From positions 1-18,092 of the forward strand of contig JAZQRZ010000158.1 in the NCBI GenBank assembly GCA_045629845.1: a stretch of DNA of 18,092 bases, in the 5' to 3' direction. This document shows, in pieces, positions 7,849 to 15,500 of this stretch; within the stretch, counting starts at the first letter, position 1; each line of letters opens with the position of its first letter. The DNA is from UBA9715 sp045629845. Lineage in GTDB: Bacteria > Actinomycetota > Coriobacteriia > Coriobacteriales > Eggerthellaceae. Below the pieces are notes generated by a model, which was not told the DNA's origin, did no database searches, and saw nothing but the letters and a program-made list of their open reading frames with translations. Made by a program: the position numbers and the translations under genes.

Positions 7849-7864
7849 ACATATCCTTAATGAG

Positions 7865-9076
7865 CTACGCGTTCTTTGCGCGATTCTGTGCCCAAGTCTT
7901 AGCGGACAAAGCAAACAGCTGAATAAAGCCAGCGGATGCTTCGTGATCGAACTGGTCTTCCTTGTCATACGTTGCCAGTTCATAGCTATACAGCGAATAA
8001 TCGGACTTGCGGCCAACAACAGTGCAAGTGCCCTTATAGAACTTGACGCGAACAAGGCCAGTTACTTCATCCTGAGTGGATGCAATAAAGGCATCGAGCG
8101 ATTTCTTTAGCGGAGCAAACCACTGCCCGTAGTACACACATTCAGCCCACTTCTGTTCGATACCAAGCTTGAAGTGCAAAACTTCACGTTCGAGACACAT
8201 ATCTTCGAGTGCCTTATGCGCTGTGATAAGAGCCAGAGCAGCAGGCTGTTCATAGCATTCGCGGCTCTTAACGCCAACGAGACGATTTTCAATCATATCG
8301 AGGCGGCCATAGCCATTGCGGCCAGCGATTTCGTTCAGCTTATAAATGATGTCGAGGAAGCTGAGCTTTTCGCCGTTCAGCGCACACGGAATGCCAGCCT
8401 TGAATTCGATTTCGACGTATTCTGCCTTGTCGGGCGCATTTTCTGGAGAGTCAGTCATCGTGTAGATATCCGTTGGCGGCTCGTTCATAGGATCTTCCAG
8501 CACGCCACATTCGATTGCACGACCCCACAGATTGTCGTCAATGGAATACGGCTTAGCATTGGTGACTGGCACTTCCACGCCATGTTCATGCGCCCATTCG
8601 ATTTCTTCAGGACGCGTCTTGAAAGGCCATTCGCGTACCGGAGCAATAATCTGCAACGACGGATCAAGCAGCCAAACACTGGTTTCGAAACGAACCTGGT
8701 CGTTGCCCTTGCCCGTGCAGCCATGTGCGATGTACTTTGCGCCATGCTGGTGAGCAATTTCTACAAGGTGCTTCGAAATAACCGGGCGCGACAAAGCGCT
8801 GAGCAGCGGATACTTGTTTTCGTACAGAGCATTCGCACGAATTGCATCGGTAAGGTATTCATTAACGAATTCTTCGCGCATATCAACAACGTAAGCTTCG
8901 ATAGCACCCGTGCGTAGTGCCTTCTGGCGAATAGCTTCAAGGCCTTCATGTTCCTGACCAACTTCACCAATTACAGCAATAACATCAAGGTCGTGCTCGT
9001 CGATGAGCCACTTGATGCAGATAGACGTGTCGAGCCCGCCGGAATATGCAAGCACTACCTTTTCGCGTTCAGTCAT
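7865..9076 (-). CDS. argG: Argininosuccinate synthase
   Basis: 403 residues from the ATG at 9076. Condenses citrulline and aspartate with ATP to argininosuccinate. The N-type ATP pyrophosphatase loop AYSGGLDTS is at 10-18, and HGCTGKGNDQVRFE at 118-131 is the family's second signature. Length is typical. An in-frame TTG at 9097 would add seven residues, but the ribosome site GGAAGGA lies between TTG and ATG at a proper distance from the ATG, so I chose the ATG. It lies 88 bases after argD, a gap holding a hairpin (9113-9142) but no argF. Without an argF here, citrulline must come from a carbamoyltransferase encoded elsewhere. Confidence 0.98.
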   Translation of the reverse strand: MTEREKVVLAYSGGLDTSICIKWLIDEHDLDVIAVIGEVGQEHEGLEAIRQKALRTGAIEAYVVDMREEFVNEYLTDAIRANALYENKYPLLSALSRPVISKHLVEIAHQHGAKYIAHGCTGKGNDQVRFETSVWLLDPSLQIIAPVREWPFKTRPEEIEWAHEHGVEVPVTNAKPYSIDDNLWGRAIECGVLEDPMNEPPTDIYTMTDSPENAPDKAEYVEIEFKAGIPCALNGEKLSFLDIIYKLNEIAGRNGYGRLDMIENRLVGVKSRECYEQPAALALITAHKALEDMCLEREVLHFKLGIEQKWAECVYYGQWFAPLKKSLDAFIASTQDEVTGLVRVKFYKGTCTVVGRKSDYSLYSYELATYDKEDQFDHEASAGFIQLFALSAKTWAQNRAKNA

Positions 9077-9112
9077 TGTTTTGTTCCTTCCAATCAATCG
9101 GTATCTTCATCT

Positions 9113-9142
9113 TTGCAGGGCGGCTTTCGCCTAACCCTGCAA
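9113..9142 (-). other. GAAA-looped hairpin between argD and argG
   Basis: On the minus strand TTGCAGGG pairs with CCCTGCAA (outer 8 bp), then, after a small asymmetric bulge, GGC and GCC close a GAAA tetraloop. There is no T-run on either side, so a simple intrinsic terminator is unlikely. It sits 36 bases before the argG ATG and could be an mRNA-stabilising or processing structure, or the remnant of a dispersed repeat. Confidence 0.5.
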
Positions 9143-9164
9143 GCATTTATTAACTCGGGTCATT

Positions 9165-10397
9165 CTACAGCAGGTCACGCAAGCGCTCGATGAGGGTATC
9201 AACATCTTCCTTAGCGCACACCAGCGGCGGCAGGAAACGCAAGGTATGCGGACCTGTAGCGTTCAGTACCAAGCCGACCTTCAGTGCGTTTAGTACGAGC
9301 GCAGGTGCATCAACACTGTCGTCGAATTCGGCAGCCACCATAAGTCCAAGACCACGTACTTCTACGATATTCGGCAAAGTTGCCAATTGTTCGCGCAGAT
9401 AAGCACCAACCTCTTCGACGTTTTCTGCAATGCCTTCAGCTTCGACTGTATCGAGCACTGTGTTTGCAGCTGTAATGGCCAAGTTGCTTCCGCCAAACGT
9501 AGAGCCATGTAAACCAGGCTCGAAGACACTGGCAACATGAGCACGCGCAGCACAAGCACCCATGGGTACGCCACCTGCGATACCCTTAGCCATAGTAACG
9601 ATATCAGGCTGGACATCGGCATGCTGATAACCAAACGGCGTACCACAACGGAACATGCCACACTGCACTTCATCAAAGATAAGCACAGCATCATGCTGGC
9701 GCGTAAGACGACGTGCAGCCTGCAGATACTCTTCTGTACAAGGATACACACCGCATTCACCCTGAACTGGTTCGAGAAGCATGCCTGCAATCTGGCCTTC
9801 AAGATCAGTAAAGACCTTTTCAAGTGCTGCAACATCGTTAGCAGGCACCGATACATAAAGCTTTTCGCTGGGCAGCGGCTGAAATGCTTCTTGCTTCACC
9901 GGCTGGGCTGTTGCAGTAAGCGTTTCTGTCGTACGGCCATGGAAACTGCGTTCAAGCGTAATGATAATTTGCGGCCTTTTGTCAGAACCAGCCGCTTCTT
10001 TTTGACGGCGCGCAAAAAGACGCGCCAACTTAATAGCGCATTCGTTGGCTTCGGCACCCGAATTAGCATAGAACGTTTGCCATGATTCGGTATGAGCTCC
10101 TGCGGCATTAAGATTCAGCAAATCGGAAAGCTTTTTGGAAAGCTCGCCGCGCCCTTCAATGTAATAGTAGTTACTAACATGCATAAGCTTGGCGGTTTGA
10201 TTGGCAAGTGCCTTAACCAGCGCAGGATGGCAATGACCTAAGCTGATAACACCAATGCCGCCAATAAAGTCGAGGTATTCATTGCCTTCGTCGTCGAACA
10301 AGCGCATGCCCTTGCCTTCCACAAACTGCACGGGCTTGCGGCCAAAGGTATGCATGACGTAGGTTTCTTCAAGTTGTTGCTGTTGTTCCAAAGACAT
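9165..10397 (-). CDS. argD: Acetylornithine aminotransferase
   Basis: 410 residues, class III PLP-dependent aminotransferase. Converts N-acetylglutamate semialdehyde to N-acetylornithine with glutamate as amino donor. ANSGAEANE at 111-119 is the PLP phosphate-binding loop, FDEVQ at 241-245 carries the conserved aspartate, and TMAKGIAGG at 268-276 holds the Schiff-base Lys271. The usual HGSTFGGNPLA is here HGSTFGGSNLA (298-307 region), a local departure outside the catalytic lysine. It starts 9 bases after argB stops; its ribosome site AGGGGGT overlaps the argB TAG, so the two are translationally close. The argD call rather than another omega-transaminase rests mainly on operon position. Confidence 0.95.
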   Translation of the reverse strand: MSLEQQQQLEETYVMHTFGRKPVQFVEGKGMRLFDDEGNEYLDFIGGIGVISLGHCHPALVKALANQTAKLMHVSNYYYIEGRGELSKKLSDLLNLNAAGAHTESWQTFYANSGAEANECAIKLARLFARRQKEAAGSDKRPQIIITLERSFHGRTTETLTATAQPVKQEAFQPLPSEKLYVSVPANDVAALEKVFTDLEGQIAGMLLEPVQGECGVYPCTEEYLQAARRLTRQHDAVLIFDEVQCGMFRCGTPFGYQHADVQPDIVTMAKGIAGGVPMGACAARAHVASVFEPGLHGSTFGGSNLAITAANTVLDTVEAEGIAENVEEVGAYLREQLATLPNIVEVRGLGLMVAAEFDDSVDAPALVLNALKVGLVLNATGPHTLRFLPPLVCAKEDVDTLIERLRDLL

Positions 10398-10406
10398 ACG
10401 GACCCC

Positions 10407-11360
10407 CTATTTGTTCTCGAGAAGTTTGGATGCGAAATTGCCAAGGGGCCCACTTACTGCCTTAACAGCATCGGCACTGTTGGCATAAACTGCCGTGCCT
10501 ACACCGGTTAAGGTAAGCATTTCGAGCAGGATGGCATGAGGAATAGTGCCATTTACGATGTAGGCGCTGGATACGCCGCCTTCGATAGCATCGACACATG
10601 AGCGAAGCTTAGGAATCATGCCTGACGACAAGGTTCCGCCTTCGATAAGATCGTGCGCTTCTTCAAGCGAAAGTTGCGACACCAGCGTGTCTTTGTCTTC
10701 GAAATCTAAGTACAAGCCATCGACATCGGTAAGGAACAAGATCTTGGCAGCACCTGTAGCTGCAGCAATTTCACCTGCCATGACATCGGCATTAACATTG
10801 CAATAGCCGCCGTCGTTACCAATGGCAACAGATGCAATAACGGGAATGTAATCAGCTGCGACAAGATCTTTTAGCAGGGCACCATTTATGCGCTTGATTC
10901 TGCCTACTCGACCCAGATCGGCAGATACTGGCTCGGCAATAACCGTACCGCCGTCGACACCATTAACGCCCACAGCAATATTGCCGTGTTCGTTCAGGGC
11001 GCGCACAAGTTCTTGGTTAACCTTGCCCGCCAAAATGGTGCGCACGATATCCATGCCTTCATCGGTGGTTACGCGCTGACCTTCCTTAAACTGAACAGGA
11101 ACGCCCGCCTGTTCCATGGCGCGCGTAATATCTTTGCCGCCACCGTGAACAATGATGGGATTAACGCCAACCGTTTTGAGCAAGACAATGTCGCTCATAA
11201 CATCGGCACGCAGCTTAGGATCGACCATGGCTGCGCCACCATACTTAATAACAATAGTTTTGCCAGTAATGTTTTTAATCCAAGGAAGCGCTTCGGCAAG
11301 AAGTTGAGCGGTTTCCTGGTCGGTTACGCCGTTAGGGCGAGTATCTTTTGAAAGCTTCAT
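10407..11360 (-). CDS. argB: Acetylglutamate kinase
   Basis: 317 residues. Phosphorylates N-acetylglutamate. The amino acid kinase fold is shown by IVIKYGGAAM at 36-45 and VHGGGKDI at 71-78. An N-terminal segment of about 30 residues (AQLLAEALPWIKN) precedes the fold; such an N-helix is typical of arginine-inhibited hexameric enzymes. The C-terminal HAILLEML...GVGT stretch resembles the arginine-site signature, so feedback inhibition by arginine is likely by family knowledge. Its ATG overlaps the argJ stop in an ATGA junction, indicating translational coupling. Confidence 0.98.
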   Translation of the reverse strand: MKLSKDTRPNGVTDQETAQLLAEALPWIKNITGKTIVIKYGGAAMVDPKLRADVMSDIVLLKTVGVNPIIVHGGGKDITRAMEQAGVPVQFKEGQRVTTDEGMDIVRTILAGKVNQELVRALNEHGNIAVGVNGVDGGTVIAEPVSADLGRVGRIKRINGALLKDLVAADYIPVIASVAIGNDGGYCNVNADVMAGEIAAATGAAKILFLTDVDGLYLDFEDKDTLVSQLSLEEAHDLIEGGTLSSGMIPKLRSCVDAIEGGVSSAYIVNGTIPHAILLEMLTLTGVGTAVYANSADAVKAVSGPLGNFASKLLENK

Positions 11361-12658
11361 GTTCGGTAATCTCCGTTAATCGTGACGTATTCATGCGAGA
11401 AATCGCAGGTCCACATGACCGTGCGTGAGGAGCCAGCGCCCAAATCGACATCGATGTCGATTTCTGGGCGCTCGAATCGTCGTAGAGCCTCTTCCTCGCT
11501 GAAAGGCACAGGGAGACCGTTACGCAATACGGGCAAGCCCATAATGTCTATAGATACATCTTCTTGACGGAACTGCGCACCTGACCTGCCCGCTGCGCCA
11601 GCAATACGGCCCCAATTAGCATCGTGACCAAAGATTGCTGTTTTAACGAGAGGCGAATTAGCAATAGCACGAGCAGCCATATCGGCTTGTTCGTCGTTAG
11701 CAGCACCCGCTACACGTACGGTGATAAGCCTTGTGGCACCTTCGCCGTCGGCAGCCATTGCTCGAGCAAGCGTATCGCACACCGCCTGAAGAGCATGCTG
11801 GAACAAATCAAAAGCAGCAGAGCCTTCAGCGAAAGGCTGCGCGTTCGGTGCAGCTGCCCCACTGGCAAACAGGAAGCAGCAATCGTTTGTAGAGGTATCG
11901 GAATCAACCGTAACCTTGTTAAAGCTGGTTGCAACTGCGCTCTTAAGCGCTTTATGCAGCAAATTAGAAGCAACGGGAGCATCGGTAGTTATAGCAGAAA
12001 TCATGGTGGCCATGTTGGGCATGATCATGCCCGAGCCCTTTGCCATGCCGCCAATCGTAAAGGTGGTGCCTGGATAACCAATAGCATCGCCTGCAAACGT
12101 AACAGCGCATTCTTTGGGATGCGTGTCGGTAGTAATAATGGCGCGCGCTGCATTTGCCCCACCCTGTTCGGAAAGAGCAGCAAACGCCAGCGGCACACCC
12201 GATTCAAACGTTTCCATATTAAGCTGCACACCAATAACGCCTGTTGAAGCAACCATGACTTCTGTTGCGGGGCAACCAACTGCCTGAGAAACCAATTCAG
12301 CAGTTTGACGGGCGGATTCGATACCAACCGAACCAGTAGCAGCATTTGCCGTGCCTGAATTAATTACCAAAGCACGGGCGGTACCATACGACACGCCATC
12401 TAAGTGTTCTCGAGAAACCGTAACAGGAGCCGCACAAAAAACATTCTGCGTAAAGGTAGCTGCGCAAGCAGCAGGCTCATCAGCAACAAGCAAAGCTAAG
12501 TCGAAGCGTTCGGGGTTCTTACGAAAACCCGCATGAACGCCAGCGGCCTTAAAGCCCTGGGCACTGGTAACGCCACCGCCTTCGATGACGGTAAGATTTG
12601 AATAATCAGGAGCGCCACCTTCAAGGTTGAGCGCTGGTATGTTGCTTACTTCTGTCAC
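11357..12658 (-). CDS. argJ: Glutamate N-acetyltransferase / ornithine acetyltransferase
   Basis: 433 residues. Transfers the acetyl group from N-acetylornithine to glutamate, recycling acetyl in the cyclic arginine pathway; some members also use acetyl-CoA to make N-acetylglutamate. The self-cleavage site is visible in KGSGMIMPNMATMI: cleavage is expected between Ala217 and Thr218, with Thr218 becoming the nucleophile of the beta chain. The start codon is GTG with AGGGA just upstream, 20 bases after argC. The gene ends in an ATGA overlap with argB. No argA or argE is nearby, in keeping with the cyclic route. Confidence 0.98.
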   Translation of the reverse strand: MTEVSNIPALNLEGGAPDYSNLTVIEGGGVTSAQGFKAAGVHAGFRKNPERFDLALLVADEPAACAATFTQNVFCAAPVTVSREHLDGVSYGTARALVINSGTANAATGSVGIESARQTAELVSQAVGCPATEVMVASTGVIGVQLNMETFESGVPLAFAALSEQGGANAARAIITTDTHPKECAVTFAGDAIGYPGTTFTIGGMAKGSGMIMPNMATMISAITTDAPVASNLLHKALKSAVATSFNKVTVDSDTSTNDCCFLFASGAAAPNAQPFAEGSAAFDLFQHALQAVCDTLARAMAADGEGATRLITVRVAGAANDEQADMAARAIANSPLVKTAIFGHDANWGRIAGAAGRSGAQFRQEDVSIDIMGLPVLRNGLPVPFSEEEALRRFERPEIDIDVDLGAGSSRTVMWTCDFSHEYVTINGDYRT

Positions 12659-12678
12659 GTTATTCCCTGTTCAAAAAT

Positions 12679-13737
12679 CTAGGCCGGAATAGCAATAAGG
12701 TTAAGACCTGTAGTTTCTGGTAATCCAAATACGATGTTAGCGCACTGAACTGCCTGACCAGCAGCACCCTTGCCAACATTATCGATTGCGCACGTTGCCA
12801 CAATAACGTTAGCGTGCTGGTTGTATACAGCTGCCACATGCGCGCGGCACGTGCCCGCAACCGAAGAAGTTTTAGGTTGCTTGCCGCCAGTAAGAACGCT
12901 AACAAGCGGTGCGTCCTTATAGAAATCGCAGTACAAAGCATCAAGTGTATCTTGATCGACGGGCGTGCTTCCCAGTGGAATAGTTACCGTAGAAAGCAAG
13001 CCACGATCAAGCGGAGCCAGATGCGGCGTGAATACCAGGCGCCCTTCGATACCCAAAATCTGTTCGATTTCGGGCGTATGACGATGGTTGGCCACACCGT
13101 AGGCTTCAACATTTTCGTTAGCAAAGCAGAAATGAGTGCGTTCGCTTGCCTTTTTACCTGCGCCAGAAACGCCTGAGACCGCATCTGCCACGATAGGACC
13201 AGCGCCAGCCAAACCAGCACGGAGGGCTGGAGCAGCCGCAAGTGACGTCGCTGTGGGATAGCAACCAGCACAACCCACAAGCACGCCTTCGCCAGCCGCG
13301 CGCTTTGCAACAAGCTTTTCTAAATCGCCGCGGAACAGTTCGGGTAAACCAAACGCTGCTTCGGCCAATAGATCGGTAGCCGTATGTTTAACCTGGTACC
13401 ACTGCTCGTAAACTGCAGGATCCTTCAGACGGAAGTCTGCAGAAAGATCGATGACGGCCACGCCTGCTTCGACCAACGATGGTGCCTGCGCAATAGCCGC
13501 CGTATGCGGCACTGCCAGAAACACAACATCGCAGGAGCTTAACGGCGCATCCGTATGAGCAGAAAACTGCAAGTCGGTGACGCCTTCAAAACCTGGATAC
13601 AGGTCAGCAAGACGCTTCCCTGCCAGTTCGTTAGACGTAGCTGCCACCAATTCAAATTCTGGATGGCCTAATATGCAACGCGCGGCCTCGATTCCCGCGA
13701 ACCCGGCCGCCCCGACTACACCTGCTCGTATGCTCAT
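12679..13737 (-). CDS. argC: N-acetyl-gamma-glutamyl-phosphate reductase
   Basis: 352 residues from the ATG at 13737. NADPH-dependent reduction of acetylglutamyl phosphate to the semialdehyde. The nucleotide-binding motif GAAGFAG is at 9-15, and the catalytic cysteine is Cys159 in GCAGCYPT. HRHTPEI near the middle carries the expected histidine. An in-frame TTG at 13752 would add five residues, but the GGGG of that codon region better serves as the ribosome site for the ATG, nine bases on. It is the first gene of the arg run, preceded by a recognisable promoter and an inverted repeat, so it probably heads the operon. Confidence 0.97.
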   Translation of the reverse strand: MSIRAGVVGAAGFAGIEAARCILGHPEFELVAATSNELAGKRLADLYPGFEGVTDLQFSAHTDAPLSSCDVVFLAVPHTAAIAQAPSLVEAGVAVIDLSADFRLKDPAVYEQWYQVKHTATDLLAEAAFGLPELFRGDLEKLVAKRAAGEGVLVGCAGCYPTATSLAAAPALRAGLAGAGPIVADAVSGVSGAGKKASERTHFCFANENVEAYGVANHRHTPEIEQILGIEGRLVFTPHLAPLDRGLLSTVTIPLGSTPVDQDTLDALYCDFYKDAPLVSVLTGGKQPKTSSVAGTCRAHVAAVYNQHANVIVATCAIDNVGKGAAGQAVQCANIVFGLPETTGLNLIAIPA

Positions 13738-13773
13738 GAGACTTCGCCCCAATCTTGTCTGATGTGAGATTCC

Positions 13774-13802
13774 ATCCTAAGAAACCGCCACGTCATTTGC
13801 AA
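13774..13802 (-). promoter_or_regulatory. Candidate promoter of the arginine operon
   Basis: On the minus strand TTGCAA (13797-13802) lies 17 bases before TAGGAT (13774-13779), each matching four of six consensus bases. Start of transcription would be near 13767, giving a leader of about 30 bases to the argC ATG. Confidence 0.45.
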
Positions 13803-13811
13803 GAAATTCAC

Positions 13812-13835
13812 TGGATTAACCTATTGGTTAACCCA
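13812..13835. promoter_or_regulatory. Inverted repeat upstream of the argC promoter, operator-like
   Basis: TGGATTAACC and GGTTAACCCA pair with one mismatch around the 4-base spacer TATT. Flanking TTCA (13807-13810) and TGAA (13838-13841) extend the symmetry with a one-base offset. It lies about 10 bases upstream of the putative -35 box and downstream of the orphan antitoxin-like gene. Its spacing suits a dimeric regulator. It does not match a full classical ARG box, so the binding protein is unknown. Confidence 0.4.
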
Positions 13836-13869
13836 TTTGAAACGGGGAACGGCAGGAGTTGGGCGCTGA

Positions 13870-14064
13870 TTAGAGATGTAAGGTTTCACGCTGAGCACTA
13901 TTAAGCAAGCCAGAATCAAACAGAATTCGTTCGAATACGGCAGGACGCATTGCTACCAGACATTCATCTTCACCGTCGTAGACAATGACAGGTTCATCAG
14001 TATCGTGCGCTGCAGAAACAAGACCTTCAACACCAGATAAAGTGCGCAATTCGATAGACCCCAT
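13870..14064 (-). CDS. Small orphan protein resembling Phd/YefM-type antitoxins
   Basis: 64 residues. The pattern (an N-terminal Ile-rich strand, a short helix, then EPVIVYDGEDECLVAMRP followed by VFERILFD) resembles the Phd/YefM fold, where 'PV-I-G-LV' precedes an acidic helix that meets the toxin. No RelE/YoeB/Doc-like toxin lies next to it, so it would be an orphan or a small transcription regulator. The gene is well supported: AAAGGAGG stands 6-7 bases before the ATG, and an extended -10 promoter with a palindrome in the -35 area lies upstream. It sits between pilO and argC. The family assignment is by eye only and could be wrong. Confidence 0.6.
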   Translation of the reverse strand: MGSIELRTLSGVEGLVSAAHDTDEPVIVYDGEDECLVAMRPAVFERILFDSGLLNSAQRETLHL

Positions 14065-14107
14065 GGGTTCCTCCTTTTCGATATAAACTTGGCTTTTTCT
14101 GGTGTTG

Positions 14108-14134
14108 ATTATAGCATGAAATACGAACGTTTGT
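14108..14134 (-). promoter_or_regulatory. Extended -10 promoter with overlapping palindrome for the orphan antitoxin-like gene
   Basis: The minus strand reads TG-C-TATAAT, a perfect extended -10 (14108-14116). The palindrome ACAAACGTTCGT (14123-14134, one mismatched pair) covers the place where a -35 would be. That layout suits repression by a dimeric protein, and antitoxins of this family commonly repress their own promoter. The transcript would start near 14101, with the ribosome site about 25 bases on. The pilO stop codon is at 14143, so the promoter lies in the short gap after the pilus genes. Confidence 0.5.
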
Positions 14135-14142
14135 TTGTAAAA

Positions 14143-14886
14143 TTACTCGCCCTCGGAAGGATCTTCTTCAGATGGAACTTCTTCTGCATCCTGATTTGGT
14201 TCGGGTGCTGGTTCCTGACTTGGAGGAGCCGCTGCAGAAGAAGCGGATGCAGAAGCAGCTGAGGCGCTTTCCGTACCTGAAGTGCTAGATTGCGTTGTCG
14301 ATGTGGTGTTTGAACCATACTTCTCAAAGAAAGTAACGTGCGCGTAAGCTGAAACCGACGATGCTGTTGAATCAGAACGCAAAGACGCGCTATTGCGAGC
14401 ACCGTTATCAACAATGGAAATAGAATCAATAGCACAAGGGAACGTACCAGTTGCTAGTGCCTTGATAACCGCTTCGGCAGCAGCAAACGAACCGCAGCTG
14501 AAGTTAATACGTACACCGCGATACACAAAATCAGGACTGCTGTTACGATCAACTTCGTCAAACGTAAGCGTATAGGTGCTGGTAGCGCTCATAATTGTAT
14601 TCAGTTCAGCCATAAGCGGCTGCAGGTTATCGTAATTAGGAATTGCGGTACTTTCAGAGCCTTCGGCCTTGTGTTCAGCGATAGCTTCTTCCATTGCTTC
14701 CATCTGGGTAACACGCGAAGTGGCAACATCGATTGAAGCATCAGTTGAAGCAATTTCTGATTCAAGGCGAGCGATATCATTTGTGGTGCCCTGGAACACT
14801 AACATGAACCAAGCAATAGCCACGACCACAATGGCCAAGATTATCAGCAATACTTTTTCGCGCTTAGACAACTTATAAGAAACCAT
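14143..14886 (-). CDS. pilO: Type IV pilus assembly protein, PilO-like
   Basis: 247 residues, bitopic. A short basic cytoplasmic start (KLSKREK) is followed by a membrane segment at about 11-31, then a coiled-coil-like stretch at about 34-75, then a compact domain to about 190 with Cys131 and Cys151 that could pair. The last 57 residues (191-247) are low complexity: Ser/Thr/Ala, then Pro/Glu/Asp. This tail should face the cell wall. PilO normally pairs with PilN to form the alignment complex that links the cytoplasmic motor to the pilus. The call rests on fold pattern and on position directly after pilM-pilN. Its ATG shares one base with the pilN stop (TAATG). Confidence 0.8.
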   Translation of the reverse strand: MVSYKLSKREKVLLIILAIVVVAIAWFMLVFQGTTNDIARLESEIASTDASIDVATSRVTQMEAMEEAIAEHKAEGSESTAIPNYDNLQPLMAELNTIMSATSTYTLTFDEVDRNSSPDFVYRGVRINFSCGSFAAAEAVIKALATGTFPCAIDSISIVDNGARNSASLRSDSTASSVSAYAHVTFFEKYGSNTTSTTQSSTSGTESASAASASASSAAAPPSQEPAPEPNQDAEEVPSEEDPSEGE

Positions 14887-15500
14887 TACGCATCACCAAC
14901 CTTTTGCAGCGTAACGGTCATAGTGACAACAACATCCGTTGCCGTTGTTTGATCAGTTGCCGCAGTGGCCACCGCAACGTTAGCCACCATAGGCTGCGAA
15001 TCAAGCGTGCTGACAAGCGCACCCACACCGCTTAACGTAATGTCTGCCAAGCTGAGCGTCATGGTATTACCCTGCAGGTCAACAGAAGCAATGCGAGCCG
15101 AAGGTGCAACAAAGCGATCAATCAGCGTAAGAGCATCGGAAACACTGACTTGGTCTTCATCAGCCGAAAGACGCGAAGTCTCGTACGATTCGTATTCGGC
15201 AAGCACCTTGTCGTAATTGGTAAGCTGCGCTTCAAGTGAAGACAACGTTTGCTGCTGATGGCTTAATTCGGCCTGCTTCTGATTAACACGGTCGAAGAAA
15301 TCGTACACACCAAACTTTACAAAAGCCGCCACCAGAACCAGAACCAGAATGATAAGCGGAATAGCCTTGCGCAATTCAGGTGCGCGAAGGTCTTCCGCGA
15401 CAAGATTCATATACGTCTTTGACGGATAGACAGTTTTCGTCTTTGAGCGGCCCTTTTTCAGGCCGCTGAATGATATGTCCTTGTGCCAATCGAGCGCCAT
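14886..15500 (-). CDS. pilN: Type IV pilus assembly protein, PilN-like
   Basis: 204 residues. A cytoplasmic segment of about 45 residues precedes a membrane helix at about 46-65, then a coiled coil at about 70-108 and a C-terminal ferredoxin-like domain. MNLVAEDLRAPE at 31-42 occupies the place of the INLLP peptide by which PilN docks into PilM, though the match is loose. There is a 28-residue N-terminal extension ahead of that site. The ATG follows the pilM TAA with no gap, and the ribosome site GAGGGAG lies inside the pilM end, so pilM and pilN are coupled. Confidence 0.85.
   Translation of the reverse strand: MALDWHKDISFSGLKKGRSKTKTVYPSKTYMNLVAEDLRAPELRKAIPLIILVLVLVAAFVKFGVYDFFDRVNQKQAELSHQQQTLSSLEAQLTNYDKVLAEYESYETSRLSADEDQVSVSDALTLIDRFVAPSARIASVDLQGNTMTLSLADITLSGVGALVSTLDSQPMVANVAVATAATDQTTATDVVVTMTVTLQKVGDA

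Noticed and set aside
8174..8917. 247-codon plus-strand open frame opposite argG
   Set aside because: Shadow of the argG coding sequence; argG motifs are complete on the other strand and the plus-strand peptide has no recognisable domain.
9077..9097. Longer argG start at a TTG
   Set aside because: The GGAAGGA ribosome site lies downstream of this TTG and correctly spaced for the ATG at 9076.
9113..9142. argD terminator
   Set aside because: The stem is good but no T-run follows on either strand, so it was listed as a hairpin only.
13793..13812. Possible ARG box (minus strand TGAAT followed by TTGCA) at the argC promoter
   Set aside because: Only the left half-site matches the TGAAT/ATTCA consensus; the right half fails at most positions, so I do not call an ArgR site.
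14108..14142. Intrinsic terminator after pilO
   Set aside because: The only symmetry is a 12-base palindrome with no loop and no T-run; it fits an operator better.
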